58,246 nt of DNA from Mnemiopsis leidyi (Eukaryota; Ctenophora; Tentaculata; Lobata; Bolinopsidae). Position 1 is the stretch's first letter, and each line of letters opens with the position of its first letter. Where the stretch lies: the NCBI GenBank assembly GCA_000226015.1, contig JH154498.1, forward strand, positions 80,882-139,127, written 5' to 3'. The position numbers and the translations under genes were made by a program. The notes beneath the pieces were generated by a model, which did not search any database, had not been told where the DNA came from, and worked only from the letters and a program-made list of their open reading frames with translations. Positions 45,045-56,252 of the stretch are shown here, piece by piece.

Positions 45045-48000
45045 ATGACCGAAATTGAACGGCCGACTGAATTCAGATTCAGGAGGCCAAATCATGCTGA
45101 CCAGCTTCTTAAATCTTTAAACTCCATGAGAAAAGATGGACGGTACACTGACTTTTCTTTAAAAGTTGACAGTCAGGTCATTCCTTGTCACAAAGCAGTC
45201 CTAGTTGCCTTGATTCCCTACTTCGACTCTATGTTTTCAAGGTACTGAATAAATACCATTTTTATCAATAACTCCACTCCAAAACGCTGCCATACTGTGA
45301 GGGTCATCTCACTCATCAAGCATGATATGAAATTACATGATCACATATTTTCTTATCAAACTTTGTTCTGAACAGATTGATAATTAGTATTCGCTTTGCA
45401 ATAATTATTAGGACTAAATATGTAATTTAAACACTTTGGGCAACCCAATTCACAATCTTGTTTCAATTTCATCAGTATTCAAGTGTATCACTTTTACTAC
45501 ATTGAACAAATTTCAGCAACTTGTTTGAAAGTCAAGCAAACATAGTAAGCATAAAAGATATGAAGTCAGAAATTCTACAAATGGTTATTGACTTTTCCTA
45601 CTCTGGTGAAATATCGATGACCCAGGTTTACATTTGAAATATAGCTATACTTTATGAGCTTCTTCTTCATTAATAAACGAGCTATCTGAAATTTAAAAAT
45701 GGTGAGTTCACCCCAACGTACTGGAAACACTTTAATTTGTTTCGTCTGTCAAGTCTAGTTTGGCTATTTTTTGACTATCGAATATTTCAACATTCTCAAT
45801 TAAATATTTTTATCTTTAAGCTGGGTCTAGTAATATGTTAATCTTTTAATACTGCTCACTTCTTAACTAGTTATCTAGAAACAGCTTCACTATTCCCTAG
45901 TCAATACAACGCATCAACACAAAACCCGAGTTTAAACGCTTTAATTTTCAGTCCAACGTGGAAGATGTATTGAGAGCAGCCTCATTTTTCCAAATCTACT
46001 CGCTAAGAAATGCATGCTGCAAATATCTGACTCAACTTCTTGCTACTGATAATGCCATCGGTATCTACTGCTTTGCTGAAAAGTTCTCATGTACTCAGCT
46101 TCAAGAAGCTGCTTTCAGGTAATGCAGTATTAGTATGTGCCTATGTACAAATTTGTTCAATTGCATACATTTGTCCACATGTTGGCTTCATCATAAATTT
46201 TTTCGTGTTATTGAAGGAATTTAATGATTAAACATGGCAATGGACTTCTTGAGGAGGAGTCGGAAAACTTTTCTATCATGTGACAGTGTTTCTCGAATTA
46301 ATTGGTCGTATCTGGTTTATCATTGGTCAATCCCTCTCACATGATAGTAGAAAACTCTCCCCCAAGAATTCTATTTTCTATATATTACAAATCTTAAGAG
46401 CCCTTCATTCAATCAGATACATTCTCCACAATTTTGGGCTAGTGTCCATTGGGGAGGAGTTTTTGTCACTTGACGCTGAGACCCTGATCAAGATAATTTC
46501 GGAGGACAAACTGAAGAGTAGTTCGGAAGAACAGGTACGTCCAATGTTTTGAGAAGACATTCATTAAGCACAACAACAACAACAACATCACTATTAGTTT
46601 CATGTTAACCGCTGCTTATTATGTTCGGAATACATGTTCAGTTCCTTGAATTCTAAGAGATTGAAAAATAACCGATCATCAACCAACCCAAACTTAAATT
46701 GATCCTTTGCTCGATGAAGTTTAATTTTCCGAATCTCTCATTTCCACACTACACACACACACAACTTCTCTTATGTATGTAGGAGAAACTTAATGATTGC
46801 TTTCAGAATGTGATCTTGTAGCTGGTGCAGCAAGTAATCAAGTAACCATTTCTTTACACGGTATCTGTCATGTTGAATACATTAAACGATTATAAAACTA
46901 TTAAATTCTCTCTCTCTCCCTATTACAGTAACATATGTTAAGTTTTCGGTTATGCTGACATGATTTGATAAGATATCATGTTTCATATTACATGTCCGAG
47001 GGATATTTTAGATTTGTGTTTCTCAAGCCTCTTACTAATAAAACTAAGATTTTCCAGCTGAAATAGGACTGCAGTTATCTTAAGTCTTCAAACCGGGTTT
47101 ACATTTAACTATATATGGGCTGTGTCATAATGCCCCTTATACAACATAAAAATAGGCAATTCAAACTGCTGTGTATCTCTGCACTAAAGTGTCCCGTTTT
47201 TATGAGCAGGTATACACTGGAGTTGTCAGGTGGGCTAGACACGACCTACAGAACCGAAAAGACGAACTTCACCGAGTTATGTCCTTTGTGAGGTAGGCTA
47301 CTTGAAACTGTCGCCTGGTTTGTCAGGAGCAGCGCACTTTTTCTGACTTTTTGAATTTTTAGAGAACGGTATTTGTCAGGATGTCAGGCAAATTTGATTT
47401 GATATCAAATAGCAATTGACCAATGAAAAGCCTGATACGACCACTGTATATTGAAAAACGCTCTTACATGTCAAAACAAATTTGCGGTTCCTTTACACTA
47501 TTGCCGTTCTATTTTGTCTGGCTATAAAAATTGTCTCATATATCCGCGGTCACTAAAATATTACAGGTAAAATCATCATGCTTGTTATAATTATGCTTTC
47601 AAAGGCCTAATCATTGTGGAACTAAGCTTCAATGAATTAGGGAATTATTAACCCTAAAACTGTACAGGTTTGGACTGATGAGTCGAGATAAGTTAGCTGA
47701 GCTATCTCAAGGAGAAGAATCCCTTCTGCTGATAATAAACCAGCTCTCTTCAAAGTCCTACCCTCTACGTCACCCACACAACCAACCAAGGGATCCCCAG
47801 CGTCTGAGCAGGTCACTTGTTTTCTCTGTGTGTGTATACATACACATGTGTGTATCAAAGCCACATGGACTTAAACTTTATTATCTATTGTTCATATATA
47901 AGATAAGGGAAAAGTTGAAATCATAAGCGATAAGCTTATCATGTCCCATCGCATTTACTAATTATTTAACCATTTTTAAATCTTGTTCGCCCAATAGCAT

Positions 48001-50420
48001 ACAAACATAGAAGTACGTGTACTCCTTCTGTTTGTTTGCAATAACCGATATCAAATCCTTTACTATAAATATAAAAGTACAAGCACTTATTCCGTGCTTA
48101 CGTACACATAGCAAATTCTCCAACCATCCCTCGGTCGCTAATCACAAGTGTAAACGTGTGCATTACAGGCGCATCTTCATAGCTGGTGGAATAGCTGCAG
48201 GAGTACATTCTGCACTGTCTGAAGTACAATCCTATAACCCTGATACGGACACCTGGGAGGTAGGTTGTTTTCATTTGTTCATTTCGTTCATTCTGGGAGT
48301 CTGGGGTATTGTACATGAGTGATGAGTCGAAGGAATTCGTTCTAATGTCCTTACTCCTAATTCACTGTCCAAATTTTGTTCCAATTTTTGGATTCATCTA
48401 CTGTGCTTTCTTGGACCTTATGTGACTGTGTGTCCTGTCTTTGTGCAGATCCTTGTGCTTTGCTTGATTACTTTTGAAGTACCTATGTCCTATTAGCAGA
48501 AGAAAATACTGAGGTTTGAGCTTCGGATTGTTCTTACTTCTTAGTATTGCTCTACTTTTAATTTGGTGACGAACGTACCATATAACTTTAAAAGCCAAAA
48601 CGCGCGCAAGCCTCACGACGTTTGCGCTAGATAAGATTTCACTGTCAGCCATTCTCAAAGTCACGCGAGGACTTTTTATGGATTTTCAGAATTTCTAAAA
48701 ATCTATATTAATTTTCACATCCTTTTCTTAAACAAACACAAAACCATTTAGCCGATACGAGATATAACTTCACAAATAAATCTAAAAAAAAGATGAATAC
48801 TTTTCCAGTGATTTAAGCCTTCTTTTAAATTTGTTCCAAAATCTCAGTTTGTCTGTCCAAGACCAAGGTGTCCGTTTGGCTCTTAGATGTTCAGAAGTTA
48901 CTTCTTTCAGAATCTAACGAGCTTGACATTCCCGAGATTTGGAGCTGGGCTGGTGTCCCGTCTGGGGTCTCTCTATATGTTGGGAGGACACACGGGCTCT
49001 AGCTACATTTCTTCCGTGGAGAAGTACGACTTTGAGGGAAACTGTTGGGTAACATTGCCTGGAATATACGGTCCATCGCGGAGGTAATTACTACTGTTTT
49101 TGTTTACTTTAGTTCAACATAGCAGCCAACCTGTGTGACTTAAGTTAAAGAAACCTGTGCAACAAAATTTAAAGAAATCATAAAATAGATGTGTTGTCTA
49201 AGCTTATCAAATTCTCTAAGCCAAAGAAGATAATCATAATTATAATAAGATAATGTTATTCGAACGTCTCTACACAACCCCTACAGTAGATACTCCTACT
49301 GATGACAAATATTTCCTTGTAGGTACTTCAGTACAGTCGGAGTGGACGGTAAGATAATGATAATGGGAGGGTGTGACACCGCTAGTTACATGGACACTGC
49401 TGCCGTCCTCGATATTCCTTCCAAGCAGCTCATTTTCGCGGGAAAGCTTAACGAACAGAGGGTATATTGCGGGAGTTGCGTCTTAAATGACATTGTCTAT
49501 GTTGTTGGCGGGTAATTTACGGAATTAAACTTCTGTTTGACGGATTTTAGATAAGATACATCAGTTTCGTTAGTCTGTTAAATGATCTTAAAACTATGCC
49601 TGCATTTTTAGTCTCTTGTTCTCCAGAAGTAGGCTCCTTATTACGAGCTTGTTATGATTAAACCTCACTTTACCTCAAGATACGGAATGTGCAGACAGTT
49701 CAGTCGCCTGAACACTGCAGAGAGGTACGACCAGCTGACTGGATGTTGGGAGCCGATAGCAAGTCTCAAAGAACCAAGGAGTGGACTTGGCGTTGTAGCT
49801 ATAGGGCGGAAGATGTACGCTTTGGGAGGATTCGACGGCAAAAACTATCTTAAGTGAGTTGGACATAACTGTTAGCTTCAGGCTTAGACTGTTATTTGGA
49901 ATAATCTTATTTTGTTATTTGGAATAATCTTATTTAGTAATATGTTTCCACCTTTTCTGTTTCTAAGAAATTCTATCGCAGTTCGGTTGAAGAATATGAC
50001 CCTAAGACAGATGTTTGGAAAACAATATCTCCAATGAAACACGCAAGAAGAGCCCACGGTACCGCTGCCATTAACGGGTCAGTATTAAAATTTCTTTTTG
50101 ATCTTAAATAGACGTTAACATCAACGATAACGTAAACAAGTACAGAAAGGCCACCTGTAGCTATTAATAGGTCTGTATTTGGGTTACGTTTGGAAGTTTG
50201 GCTAACAGTTACATGAACAAGTATACAAATTTCCCATGAACAAGTACATTTACGTTGACAATAACAAATTTATCACTTCAGATATATCTACGTTTACGGC
50301 GGTTTTGATGGTACAAACTTTCTCAAATCAGTCGAACGGTACGACCCCTGCCTAAAAATATGGGAGAGTATGAAAGACATGCCCCTTGCTAAAGCATACT
50401 TTGGTTCTACCGTTCTGTGA
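45045..50420 (+). CDS. BTB-BACK-Kelch protein (KLHL family)
   Basis: Substrate adaptor type of CUL3 ubiquitin ligases: BTB binds CUL3 and Kelch binds substrate (family knowledge). Twelve exons sum to 554 codons plus stop: 45045-45241, 45517-45625, 45952-46118, 46417-46534, 47210-47292, 47668-47811, 48169-48259, 48911-49083, 49323-49511, 49695-49853, 49982-50077, 50282-50420. BTB spans about 20-135 (DGRYTDFSLKVDSQVIPCHK, FDSMFS, FSYSGEI, AASFFQIYSLRNACCKYL). BACK spans about 140-265, including VRWARHDLQNRKDELHRVM. Six Kelch blades start at about 273, each with a GG pair and distal Tyr/Trp: FIAGGIAAG, LYMLGGHTG, IMIMGGCDT, VYVVGGQFS, MYALGGFDG, IYVYGGFDG. Blade 3 is divergent: the usual Y-D/W pattern is replaced by VLDIPSKQLIF. 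I cannot tell the KLHL subtype. Confidence 0.95.
46236..46380 (+). repeat. Dispersed palindromic repeat, copy 2
   Basis: It lies in intron 3 of the Kelch gene. The two ends are an imperfect inverted repeat: CTTGAGGAGGAGTCGGAAAA and TATCATGTGACA face CTCACATGATAGTAGAAAAC and CTCCCCCAAG. The core ATTGGTCGTATCTGGTTTAT is shared with 8055-8160. Confidence 0.6.
47400..47470 (-). repeat. Dispersed repeat, partial copy 3
   Basis: It lies in intron 5 of the Kelch gene. The reverse strand reads GGTCGTATCAGGCTTTTC then ATTGGTCAATTG, matching the core of the copy at 46236-46380 (GGTCGTATCTGGTTTATC, ATTGGTCAATCC). The outer parts are less similar. Confidence 0.45.
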
Positions 50421-51482
50421 AAGAAATGAAAGAATTCGAGATTTTCTGATTTTAGTGCGAAACTTAATTCGAGACATGTGCACATGCGCCGGCAAAGTAT
50501 TACTCTGAGAATATGGTAATGGAGATTATGTGCACATGGGCCGGAATAAGATCGCTGGGATTTCCTGTGTACAGACATCAGTAGATCTCCCTCCATGATC
50601 CACCGAGCTGGATCCTGACATTCGATGTTGCTCCAAAACTTTTTCCATGTCTAGAAATGTAACTGCAAGGTGCAGTTCTGGGAATTATGAACTATCGAGC
50701 GATGCTGAATGCAGTCGAGTTAAAGTGACCTCCCATCGAGTCGGCTTATATATATCAGTTAACTGTTTTAATGCGCCAAACTTAAACTGTTTTGCTGCTA
50801 GGCACAATTATGTGTACTGAAAATTCTTGGAACGATGAATCATAAAATCACCCATCGTTGTCAGTTGAACAATTTCAAACGAGATACTATCCAAGTCGCA
50901 ATTACCGTCCACTAACTCGATACCATTAGCTCAATTGAGGTTTCTATTGTATGTTTTACAGCTGTAGAAGCCGTACTTTTGTCTGATTCGGTATTTTATA
51001 AATGGTTGAAGATAATCTAAAGGCGTAATCGTCTGAATATTTTATTAGGTTCTTTCGGCAACATTTGCCACAATTAAACGTAGACAAAATATTTGTTCGA
51101 TTGCTACTACAGTGCTAGTGCTTCAGCAAAGTTTAAATTACAAATAATTGATCATTTCTGTTAGAACATTTCTAATACTCTGTAAATATAATTATGATTT
51201 ATCATCATTATGGTGAATTTTACCCGATTTTCGTGCAACTGGGTATTTATTTACGCAAACAAATTCGCTGAATCAACTAGATTCATGTTTATTAATGGAG
51301 TTTTACAATTTTACATTCTAATGCACTCGGTTAGATCTTCTATCCTAAAAGCATGTAAAAGTTATTTCTCTTAGTTCAAAATGTAGTTGCACGAAGAAAA
51401 ACGGCTAAATTGTGACGTGTTCGTCACCCATCTAGGCCACTTCACAACCCACCCCGAGGTACTATTCAACACTCGTGCCATC
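50421..51482. other. No gene seen
   Basis: Spacer between the Kelch and SPAG7 genes on the same strand. It should contain the Kelch 3' UTR and the SPAG7 promoter. I see no exon, repeat or canonical TATA box. Confidence 0.4.
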
Positions 51483-52771
51483 ATGTCAGATTTGTTAGGA
51501 TCCATCTTGGACAACATGAAGCCTCCTCCCTCAACTGTCAACAAAGACGCTTTAAGTGAGTATTAAGTGACGTCTCTCACAAATAACTTAATAGCATTTA
51601 ATTATCTTTTTATAGCTGGCACAGAACGAATCAGTATTTTGATAAATTACATAAATTTCACAACCACAGACCTTAGAACTATTGGCAGTTGTCAGAACTT
51701 CCCTATGTGAATAACTTATATTTGTTTAGAACGAAGAAAAGAGCTGAAAAGAAAGTTCGAAGAAGAAAACAAGAAACGAGCAGAACGTGTCAAGGAAATC
51801 GAGAAACAAGTGGAAAAGTTTGCCTTGGGAACGGACAAGGAGTTCAATTTTGAGCCGTCTGAGAAAGAGTGGCGTGCTATACAGTATGTTAATTTCCTTT
51901 AATTGTAATTTGATCTTAAAAGTTGAGACTATTTGTTGTACATTTCTTGTTACAGTCCCAGCCTATATATTAGGGGGTCGCCTTTATATTAGGGGGTCGT
52001 AGTGGTGAACTAGTGTCGACTCATGTAAATTTTAAAACTATTCATAAACAATTTTGTTTATAATTGGTCACAAACCCCCTCCCTTCCAGACATGAAATAG
52101 CTGAGATAGCAGGAGTTATCTCTATAAGTTGTTACAACGGTCAAAACAAGGAGAAACACGTTGTATTGTTCAAGAAAGAGAGTTGTCCTGGTGAAGAGGA
52201 ACTTAAGAAGAGACGCCTTGGCGAAGTAAGTCTTGGCTTCCCTAAAGTAATATCGCATCTTCAGAAATCATGGCGTAGTTTCTTATCACATCCAGCTAAC
52301 GCTAACCAGAAGAATATTTTTTCTGTAACATACAAATATCGTCCTACAGAAGTACATAGAGGGCTTCAGCAGAACTCGACCACAAACTAGTCCATCAAAA
52401 ACCCGGAGTAAGAACTCTAAGACTCCTTTCATTCCTTCCCGTAACTACCAAGACAAATATAAGAAGATACTGAACACGGCTGAGGTCACTAGAGATGACC
52501 GTCAATTTCACGGTCTTGGTGAGTTACCAATCTCGTGATGATGCAATTTTCGTCGCTTGTTACTTTGTTAGTTAGGTTCGTGTAATGTTCTGACTTTGTG
52601 GTTTGTAAATCCTGATACAGACTCAATATTTGATAAACCATTTCAGTTCCTGTGCACATGTTATGCTCAGAACCAAAATCGATAGAAGATTCGCTAAACG
52701 AGATCAGAGAGAAGAAGAAACTGAAAACCGGGCACAGCTCAGGAACCACGGACGAATCTGGCGATAACTGA
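51483..52771 (+). CDS. SPAG7: SPAG7-like R3H-domain protein
   Basis: Orthologue of sperm-associated antigen 7, a small R3H-domain protein (R3H binds single-stranded nucleic acid; the cellular role of SPAG7 is poorly defined). Five exons sum to 221 codons plus stop: 51483-51555, 51730-51892, 52090-52225, 52350-52518, 52647-52771. The N-terminus MSDLLGSILDNMKPPP is nearly diagnostic. A Lys/Glu-rich helix follows (RRKELKRKFEEENKKRAERV), then the R3H-like block HEIAEIAGVISIS and HVVLFKKESCPGEEELKKRR. Then come NYQDKYKKIL and the C-terminal SIEDSLNEIREKKKLK. Length matches the family (about 227 in vertebrates). The stretch between R3H and NYQDKY is shorter and Ser/Thr-rich. The start is the first ATG in frame. 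Confidence 0.92.
51962..52000 (+). repeat. 22-bp direct repeat in SPAG7 intron 2
   Basis: TATATTAGGGGGTCG occurs at 51964 and 51986, giving a two-copy tandem repeat of about 22 bp. Confidence 0.75.
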
Positions 52772-53436
52772 GCAGCTCACTCTACTTACTAAGCTCAGTG
52801 TCCACAGCTCAGCTCCAGTTCATCAATCAGCGTTTATTTAAGACACATAATAGTGGAGTACAAAAACACTTTAGGCTCACAGCTAGGCTGTTCGTAGCTC
52901 AGGCCTTAGCGTTTAGCTATGTGACAAAATCCTGAAAAGCTTACAAATCCCAGACAGTTTTATAAGTAAATATGTATAAGCGCGAAGATTTATTTGATTT
53001 TAATTAAGCTTGATATTGATGGCCCTGTCAAACTGATTTTCAAGAAATCAGTGTCGTTTGCAACACAGAAATTGTTCCATTTATTCTTTCAAATACCTGA
53101 CACACTTTATTTGTTTAATAACTTAATAACCACCTGTCTTTTGATTTCAAATTTTGCGTAATTTTTTTGATAAGATGCATTAAAGAGTAACTGTATATAA
53201 AACGTTTCTTTAAGGCGGACTGTACCAATTTGTATTTAATCCATCTTACAGCAACTGGTTCGACAAAAGTTGAATCTTTTAGTTAAATTTTACAGTGCAT
53301 GATTACCTTTTAATCCTTGAGAATTTAACGTTACTTTTAAGTTATAGGTTTAAGAACTTTTCTTCCAAGTTTTCACTTTGTCTTAACCTTCATGTGCAAT
53401 TTAACTTTTAAAATTACTTATCCTCATTTATCTAGG
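52772..53436. other. No gene seen
   Basis: Spacer of 665 bases between SPAG7 and the complex I-like gene on the same strand; AT-rich. No exon or repeat is seen. Confidence 0.4.
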
Positions 53437-55326
53437 ATGCCGTACAAGATCCTCACTGAGATAGATAAGCCGCCCTCTTTCTACGGCAGTTTAACTAAAG
53501 GAACCTTTCTGGAGCCCTGGCTGTTGAGAGCTTATGAAAACCATTTTTAGTAAGTCAAGTTTTCTAAACATTTCTATGTTGTGTTTACAATCGATGATCG
53601 TTACCCTGTTGGTGTTAGAAAAATAAAATGATACGGTTGACAAATAGACAGTTGAAAAATTTAAGAAAATTTCCCTTTTCTTTTTTAATATCTACTATTT
53701 TAGCTTCAACGCCCCGATCAATGTATGGCAGACAGACAGTTCTATGTTCGAGCGTGTTACTCGCGCAGGACACATCGGTTTTTATATTGGTGAGTGTCCC
53801 GTCATTTCATTTGCGTACCTGTTAGTGAAATTTTCAGCCCCTTCATCTCAGTTCATGATATAATATTTACACGTTTATTTCGCTAATCTGTAATCATTTT
53901 TTCTAGTTTAATCTAGCCCTCTTAATCACTATTTCAGGTTTAGTTCAAGGTATAGTTCAAGGTTATTTTACTAACCTGTCAAACGGAATACGAGGACAAG
54001 AGCAGTTTAAGAACAAAGCAGCATTCAGAGCTGCAGGCTTTGGATTGGGCACTGGCCGTAAGTAACTGGGCTCCCTAAGACATCACAATTGTCATTTTAA
54101 TTTAGTTCTTAGCTCGATATGTTTTTGCACAATCGCTATTCGATAATTTGCTTCCTCCAACTTTTAATGCTCTCTCCCTCAGTAATGAACACAACTGCCT
54201 TTACACTTACGGTATCTACGTTGAGTTCGGTAAACGGCCGGCCCGAGACTGCAATGGACTGGTACTTGGGCGGTGTTGCTTCTGGAATCGTTACCTGCTG
54301 CATGAGTAAGTAAAGTCAGGAATAAGGCTCTTATCACGACATTCTGATATTTGCCTCATGGTCAATGGTTAAACTTGTTTGATCATGACACCACGGCTAA
54401 AAGAAATTATCAATCAACGTGGTAAACTTACCGCCCCCAGGCACATATGTTGTCATATTCAGTTGCAGTTGATACTTTCTGTGTAGATGTCAATAGCCAA
54501 ATCCAGAAGTTTTAGTCAGATGTAGCTGCCGGGGCCAGTGCAGTCATCGTATTAACGTGTCTCTTCCAGGTCAAGTGAAAGGGTCTTATTATTCTAGAAG
54601 ATGGAACATGATCTCTATAGCTGCTCTTCCCCTTCTTCCCCTTACTGCAAAGTACCTTCGTGTAAGCAAATCATATTTATTTCCACTTGTATATTTATAA
54701 TAACTACCAAAAAGTTTCTCCAAACTGAAAATAATTCCTTCCAATATGTAGATAAGTTAATCACATGTAGATAAGTTAATCATATATGTAGATAAGTTAA
54801 TCAAATGTAGATAAGTTACTCATGTGTAGATAAGTTAAGCGTAAGAAAACCTTTATGAGGTATAATACTTTCTACCCCACCCATCTCCCTAGTATGTAAA
54901 TGTGTACGATGACACTAAAGGTGGGAGGTTCCCCATGCAACCCCACGGAGGACAACAGTATCACAGTCTCGCTGAAATGAGGGGACTTTACGGGATTGAA
55001 CCTCATGAGCAGCCTCTCGAGAAAGTCTTGAAGAGGGTTTGTCATAGTCCCCATTTCTGCATAATAAAGGATGTTAATTCCATAGCATAATTTGAATCAG
55101 TTAGATTAAAAACTCTCAATAAACTACCTACTGCTCTTTTTTTCAACGAGATAAGATCATTTCCCAGTTTTTGTTGTTTCTTTAATATCTTAGTGTCTTC
55201 TGTATCTAAGTATTGTTATTGATATATACTAATATCTTACATTTTCAGAGATACGAACCAGACATGATGTTCATGAAACCGCGACAAAACCCACGCTGGA
55301 ACGACAAATTTAGAGAAGAAGAATAG
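53437..55326 (+). CDS. NDUFA11/Tim17-like mitochondrial membrane protein
   Basis: Probable complex I accessory subunit B14.7 (NDUFA11), a Tim17/22/23-fold protein of the inner mitochondrial membrane. Seven exons sum to 251 codons plus stop: 53437-53549, 53704-53789, 53938-54057, 54183-54305, 54570-54661, 54893-55036, 55249-55326. The core has small-residue-rich membrane segments (HIGFYIGLVQGIVQG, FRAAGFGLGTGLMNTTAF, WYLGGVASGIVTCCM, MISIAALPLLPLTAKYL). The signature GRPETAMDWYLGGVASG parallels the family's DPLNYFLGGCAGG. It is longer than vertebrate NDUFA11 (about 141): it has a ~55-residue N-terminal extension and a ~70-residue hydrophilic tail ending RWNDKFREEE. No cleavable presequence is clear. 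It could instead be another Tim17-superfamily protein. Confidence 0.68.
54747..54840 (+). repeat. ~20-bp minisatellite, five copies
   Basis: TGTAGATAAGTTAATCA-type units start at 54747, 54766, 54787, 54806 and 54825. They lie in intron 5 of the NDUFA11-like gene, ending about 50 bases before the next exon. Confidence 0.8.
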
Positions 55327-56252
55327 ACTTTTATAAGTTAAACTAATTAATACTAAGTAAATTGGGGCGCGTTTTGCTGCGATCGTTTCTAACCGTTTCC
55401 TATCACGCGCGAGCTTGGCACAATTTCGAACTTAATCTACCTAACTTTGTGTTAACTTGTTTAATCAACTCAAGTAGAATGTATTTCTAGCATTGGGAGT
55501 ACAGGATGCTACAAGAAATTTGTTAGATTAGGCGGTTTGATATTGGCGCTATTTCGACTCGGGCTGTTAAATTGATGATATGTTTTTCGGAGGTGAGGTA
55601 GATTACCACTGTTAATTTATTACTTAAAGGTTGAAAATCGCTGCCACTGCAAATGATTTGGTGTTCCATTTTCTATAAATTATAATTGGTATGTAAATAT
55701 TCATAGTAAGCTACAGTTAGAGCCCAATAGTTATTGGTTAACGATTATTTGCCATGTAGCTTTTCAGTTAACATACTGATTTGCCATCGATCAATTCAGT
55801 TCAAATTACCAACGTTGATTTATTGCTTGAAACTGTGTTTTGCGTCTTTTACGCCCTGTGCAAACGTTGACATTGTTAATTCATTTCGATCTAATAATTA
55901 ATCGTAGCATCTTTAATAATTAATCACAATATGAAATACTACTGACTTTTTCTCTTGATAGCTGTCATGTGAAGGACACGTGCTCGAGATAGCTTCAAAA
56001 TCTTGTCTGGCAAAGAAGGAAAGAAAAGTTACTGAGAAAGGAATTATTGCAGCACGGACTAACCTTGAAATATAAGTTTGAATGCTAAGGTAACACCTCT
56101 GACTAGGTGTAGATCTAGTGTTCTATCTGGTATACAGCAATCTTGGGAATCTTTCTGAAGTCTGTTAAAAAAAGACAGAAAAACGTGTTTCGGTTTCAAA
56201 AAGTTGTGAAAAGCTGAGTACCGTGTAAAAGTCAGATAAGAAATCCCTGAAA
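55327..56252. other. No gene seen
   Basis: Spacer of 926 bases between two + strand genes. AT-rich; no exon is supported. It should contain the JKAMP promoter, but no clear motif is seen. Confidence 0.4.
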
